Source of the DNA: Butyriboletus loyo
Lineage: Eukaryota > Basidiomycota > Agaricomycetes > Boletales > Boletaceae
Reading direction: 5' to 3'
Assembly: GCA_038093515.1 (NCBI GenBank)
Contig: JBBPSI010000112.1
Span: forward strand, 1 to 64,000
Length of the DNA stretch: 64,000 nucleotides
Shown: positions 1 through 11,165 of the stretch, piece by piece
How the letters are laid out: each line of letters starts with the position of its first letter
How positions within the stretch are numbered: the first letter of the stretch is position 1
Position numbers and translations under genes: made by a program
Notes under the pieces: model-generated
What the model was told of the DNA's origin: nothing
What the model saw: the letters and a program-made list of their open reading frames with translations, nothing else
The model's database searches: none

Positions 1-225
1 GTAAACAACCGCCCCGCCGATAATAGGTACAAGCCAGAGTGTCCGCCATGTCCAAGGACGAGTATGCAGCCTGATGTATGGTGGAGGTGAGACGATGCGA
101 GGACGCTGGCTCTTGTTAGCGGTAGTGAAAGTACGACGGGCCGCAGTGTTGGTCCCTTTAGGTGTTGAGAGCGCGTGAAATGATCTATAGGGTGAAGAGA
201 GCGAAATGTGCCATCGAAGGAACAT
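1..225 (-). CDS. N-terminal part of a probable mitochondrial membrane protein (runs off left edge)
   Basis: An ATG at 225 on the minus strand opens a reading frame of about 75 codons that stays open to the edge of the window. The first 50 or so residues are rich in Arg, Ser and Thr and nearly free of acidic residues, as in mitochondrial presequences. A hydrophobic segment follows (WLVPIIGGAVVY, near residues 63-74) that looks like the start of a membrane span. I do not recognise the family; inner-membrane proteases such as Oma1 have this arrangement, but nothing catalytic is visible. It is divergent from the next gene. An intron inside the visible part cannot be excluded. Confidence 0.5.
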   Translation of the reverse strand, partial: MFLRWHISLSSPYRSFHALSTPKGTNTAARRTFTTANKSQRPRIVSPPPYIRLHTRPWTWRTLWLVPIIGGAVVY

Positions 226-844
226 GACTGTACAAGCTGCAGAGCTGCCAAACGACCTCGCAGAAGCAGCTACACGTTGGCCAGGACGTCGGACTGCGAG
301 ACTGCAAACACCCGAAAGGCTGCGCTAAGCGGCCTCGTGAGCCCAGCAAGTGCAGCTTTTATTTTGCAATCGGCAACGAGAGTCCCAACGCTGAGCGGCC
401 CAGTTTAACTCCACTCGCTCGACTTACCAGTGCTGTCACGTGGCCACTCTGTTTGCCCTTCACCAAGTCACCCGCTTGGGAGGTCGATGCAAGATTTAAC
501 TCGTTCACTTTGCTCGCCCACATTCAACGCGCGAGCATCCGCCAAAGTACTACTATCGTGATCTCTGCAACAGAAATCGTAGTTTTGTTGAGCCTTGGTA
601 TGTTGTATCTTTACCGACAGAATTGATAAAGGTAGAGCGTCTGGTGTTTTTCTATCAGCAAACGTGTCTTTTTGTGCTACAGGGCTTAGCGAGATCTACA
701 AGGTGAGTGTGACGCAGGTCTCCCCGTGCAGTTTACACCGAACAGACCATATCTGGATAGACTACTAAAATTCAAGAATACGCGACGATTTTGATTGTAT
801 GTTCCCATCAATATGATTTCATCTACCACTCACTCTCTGTAGCG
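226..844. promoter_or_regulatory. Divergent intergenic region
   Basis: This stretch lies between two divergently transcribed genes. A short open frame on the plus strand overlaps the minus-strand gene and has no protein-like features. A pyrimidine-rich stretch ending in tag just before 843 could be a 3' splice site of an intron in the 5' UTR of the next gene. No clear TATA box was seen. Confidence 0.35.
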
Positions 845-1369
845 ATGGTGAAGACCCAGACACCACGGAAACAGAAGCGGAGGTCGCTCGCTAGCAAGGA
901 ACATTTTGCGCGTTTAATTCGTGAAGCCGTGCTCACCGATCCAGGTATCTCGTCATCGAGCTCTCAAGGGGAGCCTAGCTCTAGCTCAGACTCAAAGAAA
1001 AAGACGGTCTCTACCGCGGCTACACTCAACTACGCCAACGTCCTGGTAATCGAACGCTTTCAGGCTGCTGTGGAGAGCCGCGCCTCTACATGCCAGAGAC
1101 TCGAGCAGCTTATCCGCACCTCTCCTGCATACACTTCAGCTGTAAAAATGCAGCTCATCAGTTGCTTGAGGGACGATTTCATTCGAGGCGACAAGACACG
1201 TCGTATCATCGAGGACCTGAGACGTTCTGATTTCATCAGTACACTACCTTCGGATGGGGACATAGAGTACATGCGAAAGGACATTGCAGAGAGTACTCAA
1301 ATACTTCTGGAAGGAAGCAAAGAACTCCAGGCTATCGGAGACCGCATAGCTGCCCATTTTTCACAGTAA
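845..1369 (+). CDS. Small basic-N-terminus protein of unknown function
   Basis: Single-exon frame of about 174 residues from the ATG at 845; an in-frame start codon 54 bases upstream would add a less convincing leader. The N terminus is Lys/Arg-rich (KTQTPRKQKRRSLASKEHF) and could be a nuclear localisation signal. A Ser-rich linker follows near residues 35-55, then a predicted mostly helical domain with regularly spaced charged and hydrophobic residues. No catalytic or metal-binding motif is visible and I do not recognise the family. Codon use and amino-acid composition look like a real protein. It may be a small nuclear or chromatin-associated factor, but that is only inference. Confidence 0.6.
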   Translation: MVKTQTPRKQKRRSLASKEHFARLIREAVLTDPGISSSSSQGEPSSSSDSKKKTVSTAATLNYANVLVIERFQAAVESRASTCQRLEQLIRTSPAYTSAVKMQLISCLRDDFIRGDKTRRIIEDLRRSDFISTLPSDGDIEYMRKDIAESTQILLEGSKELQAIGDRIAAHFSQ

Positions 1370-1494
1370 TGGGTATGGATCTTTCCCTGACTTGCTCGTC
1401 CTCATGCATGACCACAGTATAATTCTAGCTAAACTTGTTTTTTTACGCAATATCTCCCGTGCATAGCATTGCGTTATCATGTCAAATGAAGAAA

Positions 1495-3531
1495 CTAGGG
1501 TGTATTATTTTGTTTCGCGGGGCGCTTGGCTCGGCATCGGGGGCCCACCCACACAGCGAACCAAATCATCGGTGAGGTCGCAATGCTAATTCCCGCGAGC
1601 AGGATGTAAGTCCATCCCGTCCCAAGAGCTTCAAGTATAAGGTCGATGACCGACACCATAGTCGCACCCAATGAGCACCTCACTAGGTTGTTCTGTTAGT
1701 GTATTCAATTATTAGTAGGATTCCCTAATTACAAGCAGGACAGAGACTTACGCATGCGGTCACAGAAGAACCGTGCGCCGGCAACAAGTCAACCAAGAGA
1801 GTTTGTATAGTGTTCATCAACGCTATTCCTGTAATGGCCACTAGGGAAATAATTGATTATGTGGCTGCTCAGCGTTCAAGCATGTCTGGAGATTTCTGGA
1901 AAAAAACTCACATACTATCTGCAGCACCAACGGTGCCGCTATGTTGACCTCTTTCTCGAGACACCAACCGTAACCGGCACAGCACACGGTGTATACAATC
2001 AAGTGGAACGGTGTCATTCGCATTCTTGCTTGTTCAATCGGGAAGGTTTCGTCCCTTACGACCTGTTCCGCGGGGGTTCCTGGGTCTGTCGACACTTCTC
2101 GTGCGATCTTTTCCTTCAATTTCTTGTAATCTCTATCCAGGAGTTTCCCTGTGACCAAACTACCGATGAGTGTTCCTCCACCAATGGCTAAAAAGCACAA
2201 TCCAATGTCGGTCTCATTCAAGAACGGATACGTCGATTGGAATAGTGTGGAGATGGTGGTAGTCACAGCGTAAAAGATCGAGTATATAATCCCGTTGAAA
2301 ATCAAGAGATTTATCACATCAAGATACGTCAGGATCCGAAGCGGGTTGTAAAAGGGTGGGGGAGGGGGCATTTCTGCCATCGCGTTCCGTCGTCCGGCCC
2401 CGACAGTAGTAACGAGGGGTCGATAAATTTTCGACGGGATTATGCTGCCATCGCCGACGAGTCGTCGCAGTGTTTCCGGGAGGAAACTATCGATTGCGTT
2501 AAATTTCTAGAAGGCGCAGATGACAACGATGAACCTACGTCATCATAATAAAGAAGCCTCCTGCGGAGAGAATGCAAAGCAGCCAAAATATCCACCTGTA
2601 TCGAGCGAAAAAATAGTGAGGAAGTCAAGTTTCTCTACGAGTAATAGACTCACCGCCAGCCTACAGTTTGAGCTAGGGCACCTCCGACGACGGGCCCGAA
2701 TGTGGGACCAAACTAGTTCCTACCAGTTAGTCCCCACTTGGACTCTTACGGAATGACATACGAGTGGGCCGAGACTGAATAACCCAAAGAAACCTCCACG
2801 CTCAGCAGGAGTCGCGATGTCCCCGATGACTCCAGCACCTATCTTGGGTTAACATCATCATGGCTCCGCAAAGCCTATATCGCATATTGAACACACCAAG
2901 CGCAACCGTGCTTGCAGATCCGGTAGCTTGAACACAACGGAGTAACATTAACAACCAGTAGTCCGAAGTTGGAACCAAGGCAAGGCCAACGCATGCTGCA
3001 CTCAGCACCAGCAAACATGCAAGAAAGATTGGGCGTCGTCCCAGGCGATCTGCTAACAAACCCCAGAACATAGGAGCTGGATGTGGCGGATCTGTTAGAC
3101 TAGCAAGTACCACAGTCAAAGAGGGCGATGTAGCTTACAAATACCCTGCAGGACCATGTACACTGTAACGGTCAAGTTAATGAGCTCAGTGGACTTGTTA
3201 AAGGCAGCAGCTATAGTGGGGATTGCTGGGAGGTATATATTGGCTGTCAGCGGACTAGAGAAACATTGCACCGTCTGAGGGGAATATTCCACTTTGCAGA
3301 ACCACTGCGATAGTCTTACCTGAATAACGCTGCCACGGATGCCATGGACACGATGAACCATTTTTCAGACAGCGTGTATATGCTATATGGCTTTTCCGCT
3401 TGCTGTTCGATGCCAGCGTCGGGCTCCTTGGAAGGGATGGACTCCCTGTCATCCTTGTCTATCACTAGTTCTGAGTCAAGCTCGGGACGAGAGAGACAAG
3501 GCTTTTGGCGTTCAACTCGTTCAACTGCCAT
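1495..3531 (-). CDS. MFS drug:H+ antiporter-1 family transporter
   Basis: Multi-exon gene starting MAVERVERQK at 3531. Spliced exons give a complete 12-helix MFS protein. After a hydrophilic cytosolic N terminus of about 60 residues come helix 1 (SSPLTANIYLPAIPTIAAAF), the helix 2-3 signature GLLADRLGRRP, a helix 4-5 region with the antiporter-type GPVVGGALAQ, then FLPETLRRLVGDGS before the central loop. The second half includes the VDLLPAHGSSVTACNNLVRC segment typical of fungal DHA1 exporters, and the protein ends at 1495. It would act at the plasma membrane, exporting small molecules by proton exchange. Substrate cannot be read from sequence; the closest remembered types are quinidine/polyamine exporters (Qdr/Dtr). 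At least six introns of 45-90 bp, all with plausible GT-AG borders; no break seen. Confidence 0.88.
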
Positions 3532-3853
3532 ATGAGGAAAATTATGCTTTGTTGCACGGGTGTATCAGTTCGAGGAACGGGACGAGAACTGAGCCATGTC
3601 GTTCCAGCCAAGTCCTTTTTATACCTGGCGCAAGTATTCGTCACTCACGCGGCACATGACAGGGTTCCGTCAATACGGCACGCCTGGGAGTGAGCAACAG
3701 GTGCCGTGTTTACGACAAAATTATCATGTCATTCACGAACTTGAAGAAGGGCCGATGGACATAACAGGGCTGATCCCGAGCCTACATATACAAAAACTGA
3801 TAGCTCCCCAGTCATGGCGGGATCCTACTGTATCCCTCGCTCCGAGATTACAG
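3532..3853. other. Gene-free stretch (promoter of MFS gene, 3' flank of SDR gene)
   Basis: 322 bases between the start of the MFS gene and the end of the SDR gene, both on the minus strand. Overlapping open frames on the plus strand show no domain, and their composition is not protein-like. I see no repeat or RNA gene here. Confidence 0.4.
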
Positions 3854-5052
3854 TTACACTCGCCGGCGGAGATAAGTCGGCAAAACCACATGCACGGAAG
3901 TTAATGGCAAACCCGTCTCTCGGGCGACTAGATCCGAAAAGGTTGGTTTGCTAGATTTGGTCACGACATTATCCTTCTTCAGTTGAAGGATCTGCTCAGA
4001 GGTAAGCGGTGACGACCAAAGTAAAGGGTCGGTGTGATACCTGATCACGGGTTACGGTGAATATGTTGTCGGGTAGACGTTCAAAGATTGCACCCTGTAA
4101 CGTTCCTATGCTAGATGGGATAGATACGATGGGGCGCCACCGACGTGTGTGACGCAGCACCAAGTCAACGATCTCCTTGTAGGTGAACACTGTAGGTCAT
4201 AGTCAATCGAGATGTAATGTAAGAGGTATTCTGACTAACTGTCCGGTCCCCCTGCCTCGATGATCTGTCCAGCAACCCGTCCCCTCGTCTCCGAGAGCTC
4301 GACTATGGCTTGAACTGCGTGGGCCAAGTCACCGACGAACACAGGTTGAAAGCGAGTAGTCCCTCCATCAAACACAGGCATGAATGGAAGGACATTTGCC
4401 AAACTGGCGAGTCTCTGTGATTCCGAGATGAACACCGTAGTCCTATGATCTAGCAAGCTGGCGTAGCTTACCGTGAAGAAGCTGTCTCCCGGACCAAACA
4501 CTATGCTGGGGCGAAAGATGGTTGCATCCGGACAGTGAGAGAAAATGGCCCTCTCCCCAAGTGCTTTAGTCCTCCAATAGGGAACGACGCTATCGACGTC
4601 CGCACCTATGGCGCTGAAGTGGATGAGTTTTGCGCCTACACCAGATGCGGTTTTCGCGACATTTTCCGCACCCATCCACTGCGTAGATTCAAATTGTCCT
4701 GGAGTCCCTCTCAATAGACCCACGAGAGATACTACGACGTCAGCGTCCTTGAAGGCGGTATCCAGCGACTGAGGGTCCGTGACATTCGCGGGGTGCGGTG
4801 GAAGAAGGCGACTGTGATCTAAGTCTTGTGTGGTCTTCAATGCCTCTTGAACTTGCTCCGGAGAACGAGAGGAGATCTGAACACAGGAAAGTCGTCGTGA
4901 TAGGTTGCCCCCCTCTGTGGTTAACAAGGCTTTGGCGATGTTGAAACCTAGCAAAACCCCAACGCGGGGATGAGTGTCCAATAGAGAGCGGTAAATAACC
5001 GAGGGGACGGACCCAGGAAGCCAGCCCCGCAGATCACTATCTTCTGGGACAT
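3854..5052 (-). CDS. COQ11: Coq11-like atypical short-chain dehydrogenase (NDUFA9-related)
   Basis: Starts MSQKIVICGAGFLG at 5052. Exon 1 is short and joins exon 2 within the Rossmann glycine motif (GAGFLGFNIAKALL). The protein shows an NAD(P)-binding Rossmann fold: a phosphate-binding GxGFLG near residues 8-14, a VVSLVGLL strand, a conserved LIHFSAIGAD segment and an ATIFRPSIVFGPGD motif. Three more introns lie toward the C terminus, which ends in YLRRRV. This layout matches the mitochondrial atypical SDRs represented by yeast Coq11 (YLR290C), part of the coenzyme Q synthesis complex, and by complex I subunit NDUFA9. The lack of a long presequence and the short length favour Coq11. NDUFA9 is the main alternative. 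Confidence 0.78.
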
Positions 5053-8000
5053 CCCTTTCTCTACAGTATAATGTACGTGAAAATCTACAAGTCTTGTACC
5101 ACGGCGTCCGACCCGGAAACCAAAGGATGTCTGCTCTCTTCTGGCAAGTGAGCGGGGAACTTGAATAAATTCATGACATAATTTCGGCCATCTAAAGCTC
5201 GCGCGGGGTCCATTCAAGAACATACCTGGTCTAATTGTCAGACGAATTTGGACCCACAAAATTCATCCACCCTCGTCCACGCCCCGGTTTAAGCAATGTC
5301 AATGTCAGCTCCAAAGGGAAGATCTGGAACCAAGCCGGATGCTACCTGTTGCGCCGCCGCATTGGGGTCGGCGCGGTGTCATGGTCGACCAAGTCGGCGT
5401 CTCAGTGCCTAACGAAGGAGCTCCCCCAATAGCAAACGGATGTGTTCTAGTTGCGGGGAGCGAACACGACCACTTTATAGTATCGATTATCGTCGCGTTG
5501 TTGTTCTGAGTGGAAGAGATAGACATCGACTCTATTGACTCACAAAACCGAGACCAGTGAATTTCAGAATGTCTGGATTTTAGACAGGCTAAACAATAGG
5601 ATGTGTGGCGGTGTGAATTAGCATCCTCTTGCTCCCTCCATCCTGAAGACGATGTGATCGAGCACCAAAATGACCACAGTCGAGCTCCAAGTCAGCTACC
5701 TGTATATATCATAAAATGGAACGCACTTTCCAGCGTGCAGGAGTTCAGTGAGTACCGTGAGTTGTTCTCGAGTCGTTCTTGAATTTTGTTCTCACTTCGC
5801 CCGTTGGTTTACTGCCAGTCTGAAAGACGAGGTGTATAACACAGAAGGCCCTTCCCTGATAGGAGAAGAGCGGCACTATATCCATGATCCTGATTATGAC
5901 CTTGATGATGCTCTTCCATCGACTAGGCAGGATTGTTACAGAGCACAGTTTTGTCGAGCCAAGCGACATGAGCGGTACGCTCTTTGTACTCCCTTTCAGA
6001 GATGATATCTACGACCTATTTTTCCGGCAGGTGTAAGGGCTTCTCGACGTACGATATGTGTCGCTGTTCTGAGCTCTTCATTGTGGAAGATATCACGTGA
6101 CCGGCAAAACCCCTCAACCCGGTCAATGTTAGAAATCAGTATGTAACATGACGGGTTCCTGGAGGACGCAATGCAAATTCAGATCTGTTGCCAGCTATAC
6201 GAACTGTTTAAAAACGGCCAGACAAGGCAATACCTGAACACGAGTCGGCGCTTGAGCATGCTGCACTCAGAAAAAAGTCTCCGGGAATATTTGTTGCTTG
6301 TTTCGTCGCATGGGTGGACACCCGAAAATGAAATCTGAGGTGACAGAAATTTCTCTTCATACCATGAATCTTCATTTCCGTCTTGGGTGGCCGCAGAAGG
6401 AATTTCACGATGGTGAATAGAACCAACCAGCTGCCAGGGGGCGAATCAAATGTAAGCAACAATGTCTGGTGACGGGGTCCAGGAACTGAGCACCCTGAAC
6501 TTAACTTACACCATCGACAGACAAGTAGTCTCCCAACCAAAACCAGACGGCGGAGATCCCACCAGCTGGCCTCCGACACAACGCGGCCTTTTTAATCGAC
6601 AAGATATGCTTTGCATGCCTCTAAAACGTGCACAGAGACTCAAAACCGATTCCGCTGGCTGTTCGACCCACCCACCCACTCCTCTCAATCCTTTTGTCCT
6701 CACGTCCCCCCTCTCGCGCCCGCACTAAATGTCCATTCCTTACGACCAGTTATGTTCATCCGGCAATACCGTTCCAACGTCACCGTATATGAGGCTTCCG
6801 AGCCATAAGTCTCTACGTCGCCGAAGGTACCATCCTTATAGCACAACCCGTGCCCGGTCGTTGTCTGGTTCCACGGACGTGATGGTGCGGAATCCTAGCT
6901 AGTAGTACAGTGAAGAGATCTTATTTTATAGCTAAAGGAACCTGCCGAGGACGCTAACTTGGGGGCTGGCATGCTACTAGCTCGCGTTAATCCGAGTCCT
7001 GTCTCATTCTCTCCGGTCAGAACGCAACACATGGCTTATCCTCCTTGTCCAACTGACTGCGGAGCATAGCCAATGATCCTCGAGGATGATTGCTTGGCTG
7101 GCTTGCGCACAGTAGTTTCTCAAATGATTGGCCGAGACAGCGCGCAAATACGCCTTGGATCCGATCATTTGGTTATTGTAAAGTCTATCTTTATCTATAT
7201 CGTCACGTTGGCTCAGCATCACACGTCCAGGACTTTGCCATTATCGTACGCAGTCGTCTTCGGAAGAGTGGCGCAGGGGCCCGCAACGAGGTTACGATGA
7301 TGCTCCCTCCCACCACTGTTGGGCCGTCCATGTAGTATCTTCATTCTGCCGCTGCGTAGATCCTGGACTTCGTTTTTATCCCCATATGTGCATACTTCCG
7401 TCATAATTGAATTTCTTGCGATCGATGCGGTACCATTTATGAACACTCGAGACAGGCGACTTGTTTGAAATCAGTCTTGTTCAATGTTTGGAAATTTGGC
7501 TGAAAACTGGGGTGCTTGGATTCACAATTCACTCTCTCCCCTACCTCGACCTCGACCTGGCACCGATGGCCTCTCGGTCTGCTAAATAACCCCACGTTTG
7601 TTTTGCTTCCGAACTGACGGTGCCGCCGGGGGACCGACAGAGGAAGGTAGGCGGCAATGTCGTTAAAGTCCCCAACACCGGCTCATAAGCTAACACCCGC
7701 TTGCCAGTGTCATTCCTTTTACCCAAAAGTTGCTCAGGAGAAGGGTCGCTCCGAACGCCGGTCTTCGTTCGATCTGTTTTGGTAATGGGACAGACTCTCC
7801 TCCGTCTCACGTGGCCGTGGCGAGCGCTAACACTACCAACCAAAACGTTTCGTAGCTGAGACATGTCATTAGCCACGTTGTACCCAATGAATCTCATCGA
7901 TAATATGGTGTGGAAATCCTCGGACTGCGCCCAAGATAAGAGACCGTGCCACAGCACTTGCACCTGAGGAAGTTGTTTTTCACAATTTTTGGATTTGACG

Positions 8001-8248
8001 GTCTCTCGCGGACAATATGCAAACGACCCTGTCGGGAAACACTCACGTTCCTACAGAAGTACCTCTCGAGACTGTGAATTTGCCACCGTTGGATATATTG
8101 ACAGGAAGCTGATGGTTTAGTGACCAGGAGGACTTGTAGCTCTCTGCGGGTACGAAGTCCGGGGTCTGAGGATATCAACTGCGATTGAGATGCCAATGTA
8201 ATAATCGTACACACAAGAAAGTAGGTGAAAAACAATACCGCAACAGTT
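5053..8248. other. Long gene-poor stretch
   Basis: About 3.2 kb between the SDR gene and CWC25. Open frames on both strands stay under 145 codons, overlap each other and show no domain, conserved motif or convincing splice-linked continuation. There is no tRNA, long tandem repeat or obvious terminal inverted repeat that I could find. A TATA-like tatatatcataaaa is near 5702-5716, without a gene behind it that I can support. It could hold a non-coding transcript, a fast-evolving small gene or an eroded transposon. By eye I see only apparently unique sequence. Confidence 0.45.
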
Positions 8249-9623
8249 TCAGTCCGCATCAGCGACGAGGCCACCACGCCCCCTTTTGATCCGATCTTCT
8301 AGACCTCCCTGACCACCGAACACTCTCTTCTGCTCCTGGCTCAAAAAACTTCCCATGCCCTTTGACTTTGACCTTGATTCGTTTTCGGCTTCCAACTCTG
8401 CTTTCTCCTTTGCTAAAAGCTCCAGCAAACGTTTGTGCCTATCACCTTCCACAGTGGATGCATTCGATTGCATAGCAGCTAATCGCGCCTGACGGTCCTC
8501 AGCATTGTCGGAAGGCTTCGAGGATGAGTCGGCCGGATGGGAACGAGATTGTGGTGGAGGGTGTGAGATCCGGGAACGCTTCGCGCCGTCATTTACAGGG
8601 GTAGGACTTCGTTGGCGCTTCCTCGAGTCATCGGCATATCGACTCCCATGCTCCTCACTTCTCGAATAATTCCGCCTATTGCCATCGGATTCATCGGAAC
8701 GAGGCCACATACGAACGCGGTTGTCTCGGCGATTATGATAAGAATCTGGACTGCGGCTCCGACTTCTTCGTGAGCTGTATTCGCTCCTGCGGCCGTCGCG
8801 ATGAGGCGACCGAGGACGACGAGCATAGGGACTGGGTGAACGCCTTCCGCAATCACGATCGTATGAACGAGAGCGGCGCCTCCGATGGTCGGTCATTGGA
8901 CTGGGACTCCGTGAGGGTGTCCGTCCCCTTGACAGATGTTCGATGTCCTTTGATTTTTCCTTGCCCTTCTTTTCTTTCTTATTTCGTTTCTTCTGCTTCT
9001 CTTGACTCTTCTTCGGCTTGATTCCATTTCGTTCTTGCAGTTCACGAAGGCGAAGGGGATTAGATATCAATGCCTGGTAGGCAGCCTGTTCTTGTTGCTT
9101 CATCGCAAGTAACGGATCCTCGCGAATTTTCGCAGCGACGTCTCGGAGAGTGTTGGCATTCTGGATGGCGATGAAATTCTTGTGCGAAGCTCCCAACTGG
9201 ACAACACGTCAGGATGGAAAAAAAGAGCAAAAAAGGGGGCGTACCTTTGCGTTGTCATCCGCGGTCAAGATTTTGTCCACTCGCTTCTTTCCAAGGAGGT
9301 AGTCCTCCAAGTCGTTGGAATTCTGGTTGGCACCTGTCGCTGGAGTGGAATACATCCATTCTAGTTTCTCTGTTCTTTTCTTTCCTGTTTGCTCCTCTTG
9401 GAGGCGTTGAAGCTCCTGCAGCTGGCGCTCCTCCTCCTTCTCCTTGCGCAGCTGATCAAGCTTCTTCTTCTCCTCGAGCTGGAAGGGACGAGCGTTGGTT
9501 GGATGATGAGCAATAGAGGGAAAAGACACTTGCAGCTTTCTTTTCCTCCAGCCAGACCCGCTCCTGATTCTTCAGGAGGAGCGGGTGCCAGGATTTCTTC
9601 ATGTTCAAGTCTCCGCCACCCAT
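8249..9623 (-). CDS. CWC25: Pre-mRNA splicing factor Cwc25
   Basis: Three exons: 9623-9530, 9478-9245 and 9196-8249. The protein begins [20 protein letters not shown], the hallmark N terminus of Cwc25, followed by a highly charged coiled coil ([18 protein letters not shown]) and the conserved LEWMYSTP and [10 protein letters not shown] blocks. The last exon carries a Lys-rich stretch and a long RS-like domain, ending in [16 protein letters not shown], also conserved in the family. In yeast, Cwc25 joins the Prp2-activated spliceosome to allow the first transesterification. The length, about 420 residues, is greater than in yeast because of the RS-like region, as is usual in filamentous fungi. 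Start choice is secure from the N-terminal match. Confidence 0.93.
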
Positions 9624-9835
9624 CTTGGCTGAATTCTACGTGGATGGTGAAAATGAACTAGTGTTGTGGTGATGGACGAGGACAGGCCGCGATGTAGAGC
9701 ATTACGTGATGTGTCATGTGTATTGTTTCGGACTCCGATACCCTCAACGTGGGCCATGAGTGTTTGTGCTTGTTTGTCTCGACCACTGGCGGGCCGCGCT
9801 CAGCATGACAGCGGCCACGCACTTCGTACTCGGCC

Positions 9836-10734
9836 ATGCCTGAGACACCCGATACCTACTACGATGATGCAGAGGGTACGCTGCCTTCGAATCCGACGTT
9901 CGTGTCCATTGTGCAGGATCCCGAACCACGTTGACATATGCCCCACGACCACAGACCCCCGCGTTCGATATACGCACTCACCCGCAAAGAAATAACACGT
10001 GGAGTCGCCAATCGCTTTGTACATTCACGGACATACATCGTTCTCTATCTGGTGATGGCCGCACTCTCAGTCACCACCGTCGCACTCAGTTTGTCAGACG
10101 GCTGTCCGGGACTTCCGTTCTACATTCTCGAAATTATCGTCAACGCCTCAATGATTCTTGAAGTTGGCGTTCGTTTCGTTGCCTTTGGAAGGGTAAGCGA
10201 ATGTTGGATAATCGACAACGAGAAACCTAATTTTGAGCTTAGCAATTCTGGAGATCGCCCTACAATATATTAGATCTCATCCTTACCTTGTTTTGCGCAG
10301 TCACCCTTCTAGTACTGGCATTCGCGGGCTGCGGTGCCGCGAGCAAGGAGGAAGAGCTGCTCGACACCTTGCTGCTAATAGCCCGTAACGTGTTGCAGTT
10401 TGGCCGCTTGGCTGCGGTGATGAGACAGTGCGTCTAAATTTTTCGACGTGTTTCCAAGGATTAACAGGCTCGCAGGTCTGGGCAATCGATATTTTCGCGA
10501 CCGAAGCCTATCGACATATCTACGATTCGTCGTGCAGGGTATCGTAATCTTGACCTCGATCTGGAAGATGAAGACGCAGACGAAGACGCAGAACTCGGTC
10601 GACCGCTTGTCGGTGAGCCAGTTTTATTTGACGCACAAGAGGATGCGCAGCCGAGGACGTTGTCGGATATGCCGCGTGCTGCTCAAGCGGTTCGTGAGCG
10701 CGATGAGGAGGATATTTGGGCGGAATTGGGATGA
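9836..10734 (+). CDS. Small membrane protein resembling an isolated voltage-sensor domain
   Basis: Four exons (9836-9897, 9955-10192, 10243-10427, 10476-10734) give about 245 residues. Four hydrophobic helices are visible: S1-like YIVLYLVMAALSVTTVALSL; S2-like FYILEIIVNASMILEVGVRF with a buried Glu followed by Arg; S3-like NILDLILTLFCAVTLLVLAF with an early Asp; and a less hydrophobic fourth helix (LLIARNVLQFGRLAAVMRQ) with three spaced arginines. This acid/arginine pattern is that of voltage-sensor domains of the ion transport superfamily. No pore helices follow: the C terminus is hydrophilic and rich in Asp/Glu. It could be a proton-channel-like (Hv) protein or a regulatory sensor. The arginine spacing (7 and 6) differs from the usual three-residue repeat, so voltage sensing is inference. 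Confidence 0.7.
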
Positions 10735-11165
10735 ACGGGTTATGGAGACAGGTACTCTCATCGCAACTCTTCGGCACAGTCATTCAGTTCACACGTCTAA
10801 CAGGTTCGTTTACGTCGTCCTCTGGCAGCACAGGCTTGAGGCATCCGTCCTCTTAGTCACCAAAAAGCATTCTTTACAAGCACACCATCCAGTATTCGAG
10901 TACCTATTCTCGTTGATACAGTATGCCCGATGCGACTTCGGCACATCAAGTGAACAAGTTTGCTCGGCTTGGTCTTTTAGCTGGCTCCTCTGGGCGGCAT
11001 ATCCACTGCATATACTGTCATATCTATACGCATACATGAGAACAGAATGTGACCCTGTTGAGTGTTAAACGTTAATGTATCGGATAGTCCTACGCAACGG
11101 GATAATATTACATGTAGATTATCGATGGAGAGTCGGAGCGGGAACAAATGACCGACAGACACCCG
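10735..11165. other. Convergent intergenic region
   Basis: 431 bases between the ends of two convergent genes, presumably their 3' UTRs. Short open frames on both strands have no recognisable features. No repeat seen. Confidence 0.4.

Noticed and set aside
3387..3904. Overlapping plus-strand open frames opposite the start of the MFS gene
   Set aside because: Antisense to a well-supported exon, no domain and no consistent frame across the region.
7541..8277. Two minus-strand frames of 127-140 codons, one with a hydrophobic start
   Set aside because: They overlap each other in different frames, have no family features and lie just downstream of CWC25, where a 3' UTR is expected.
10448..11068. 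206-codon plus-strand frame over the last exon of the voltage-sensor-like gene
   Set aside because: It reads the exon in another frame; the correct frame continues the helix-4 region and stops at 10734.
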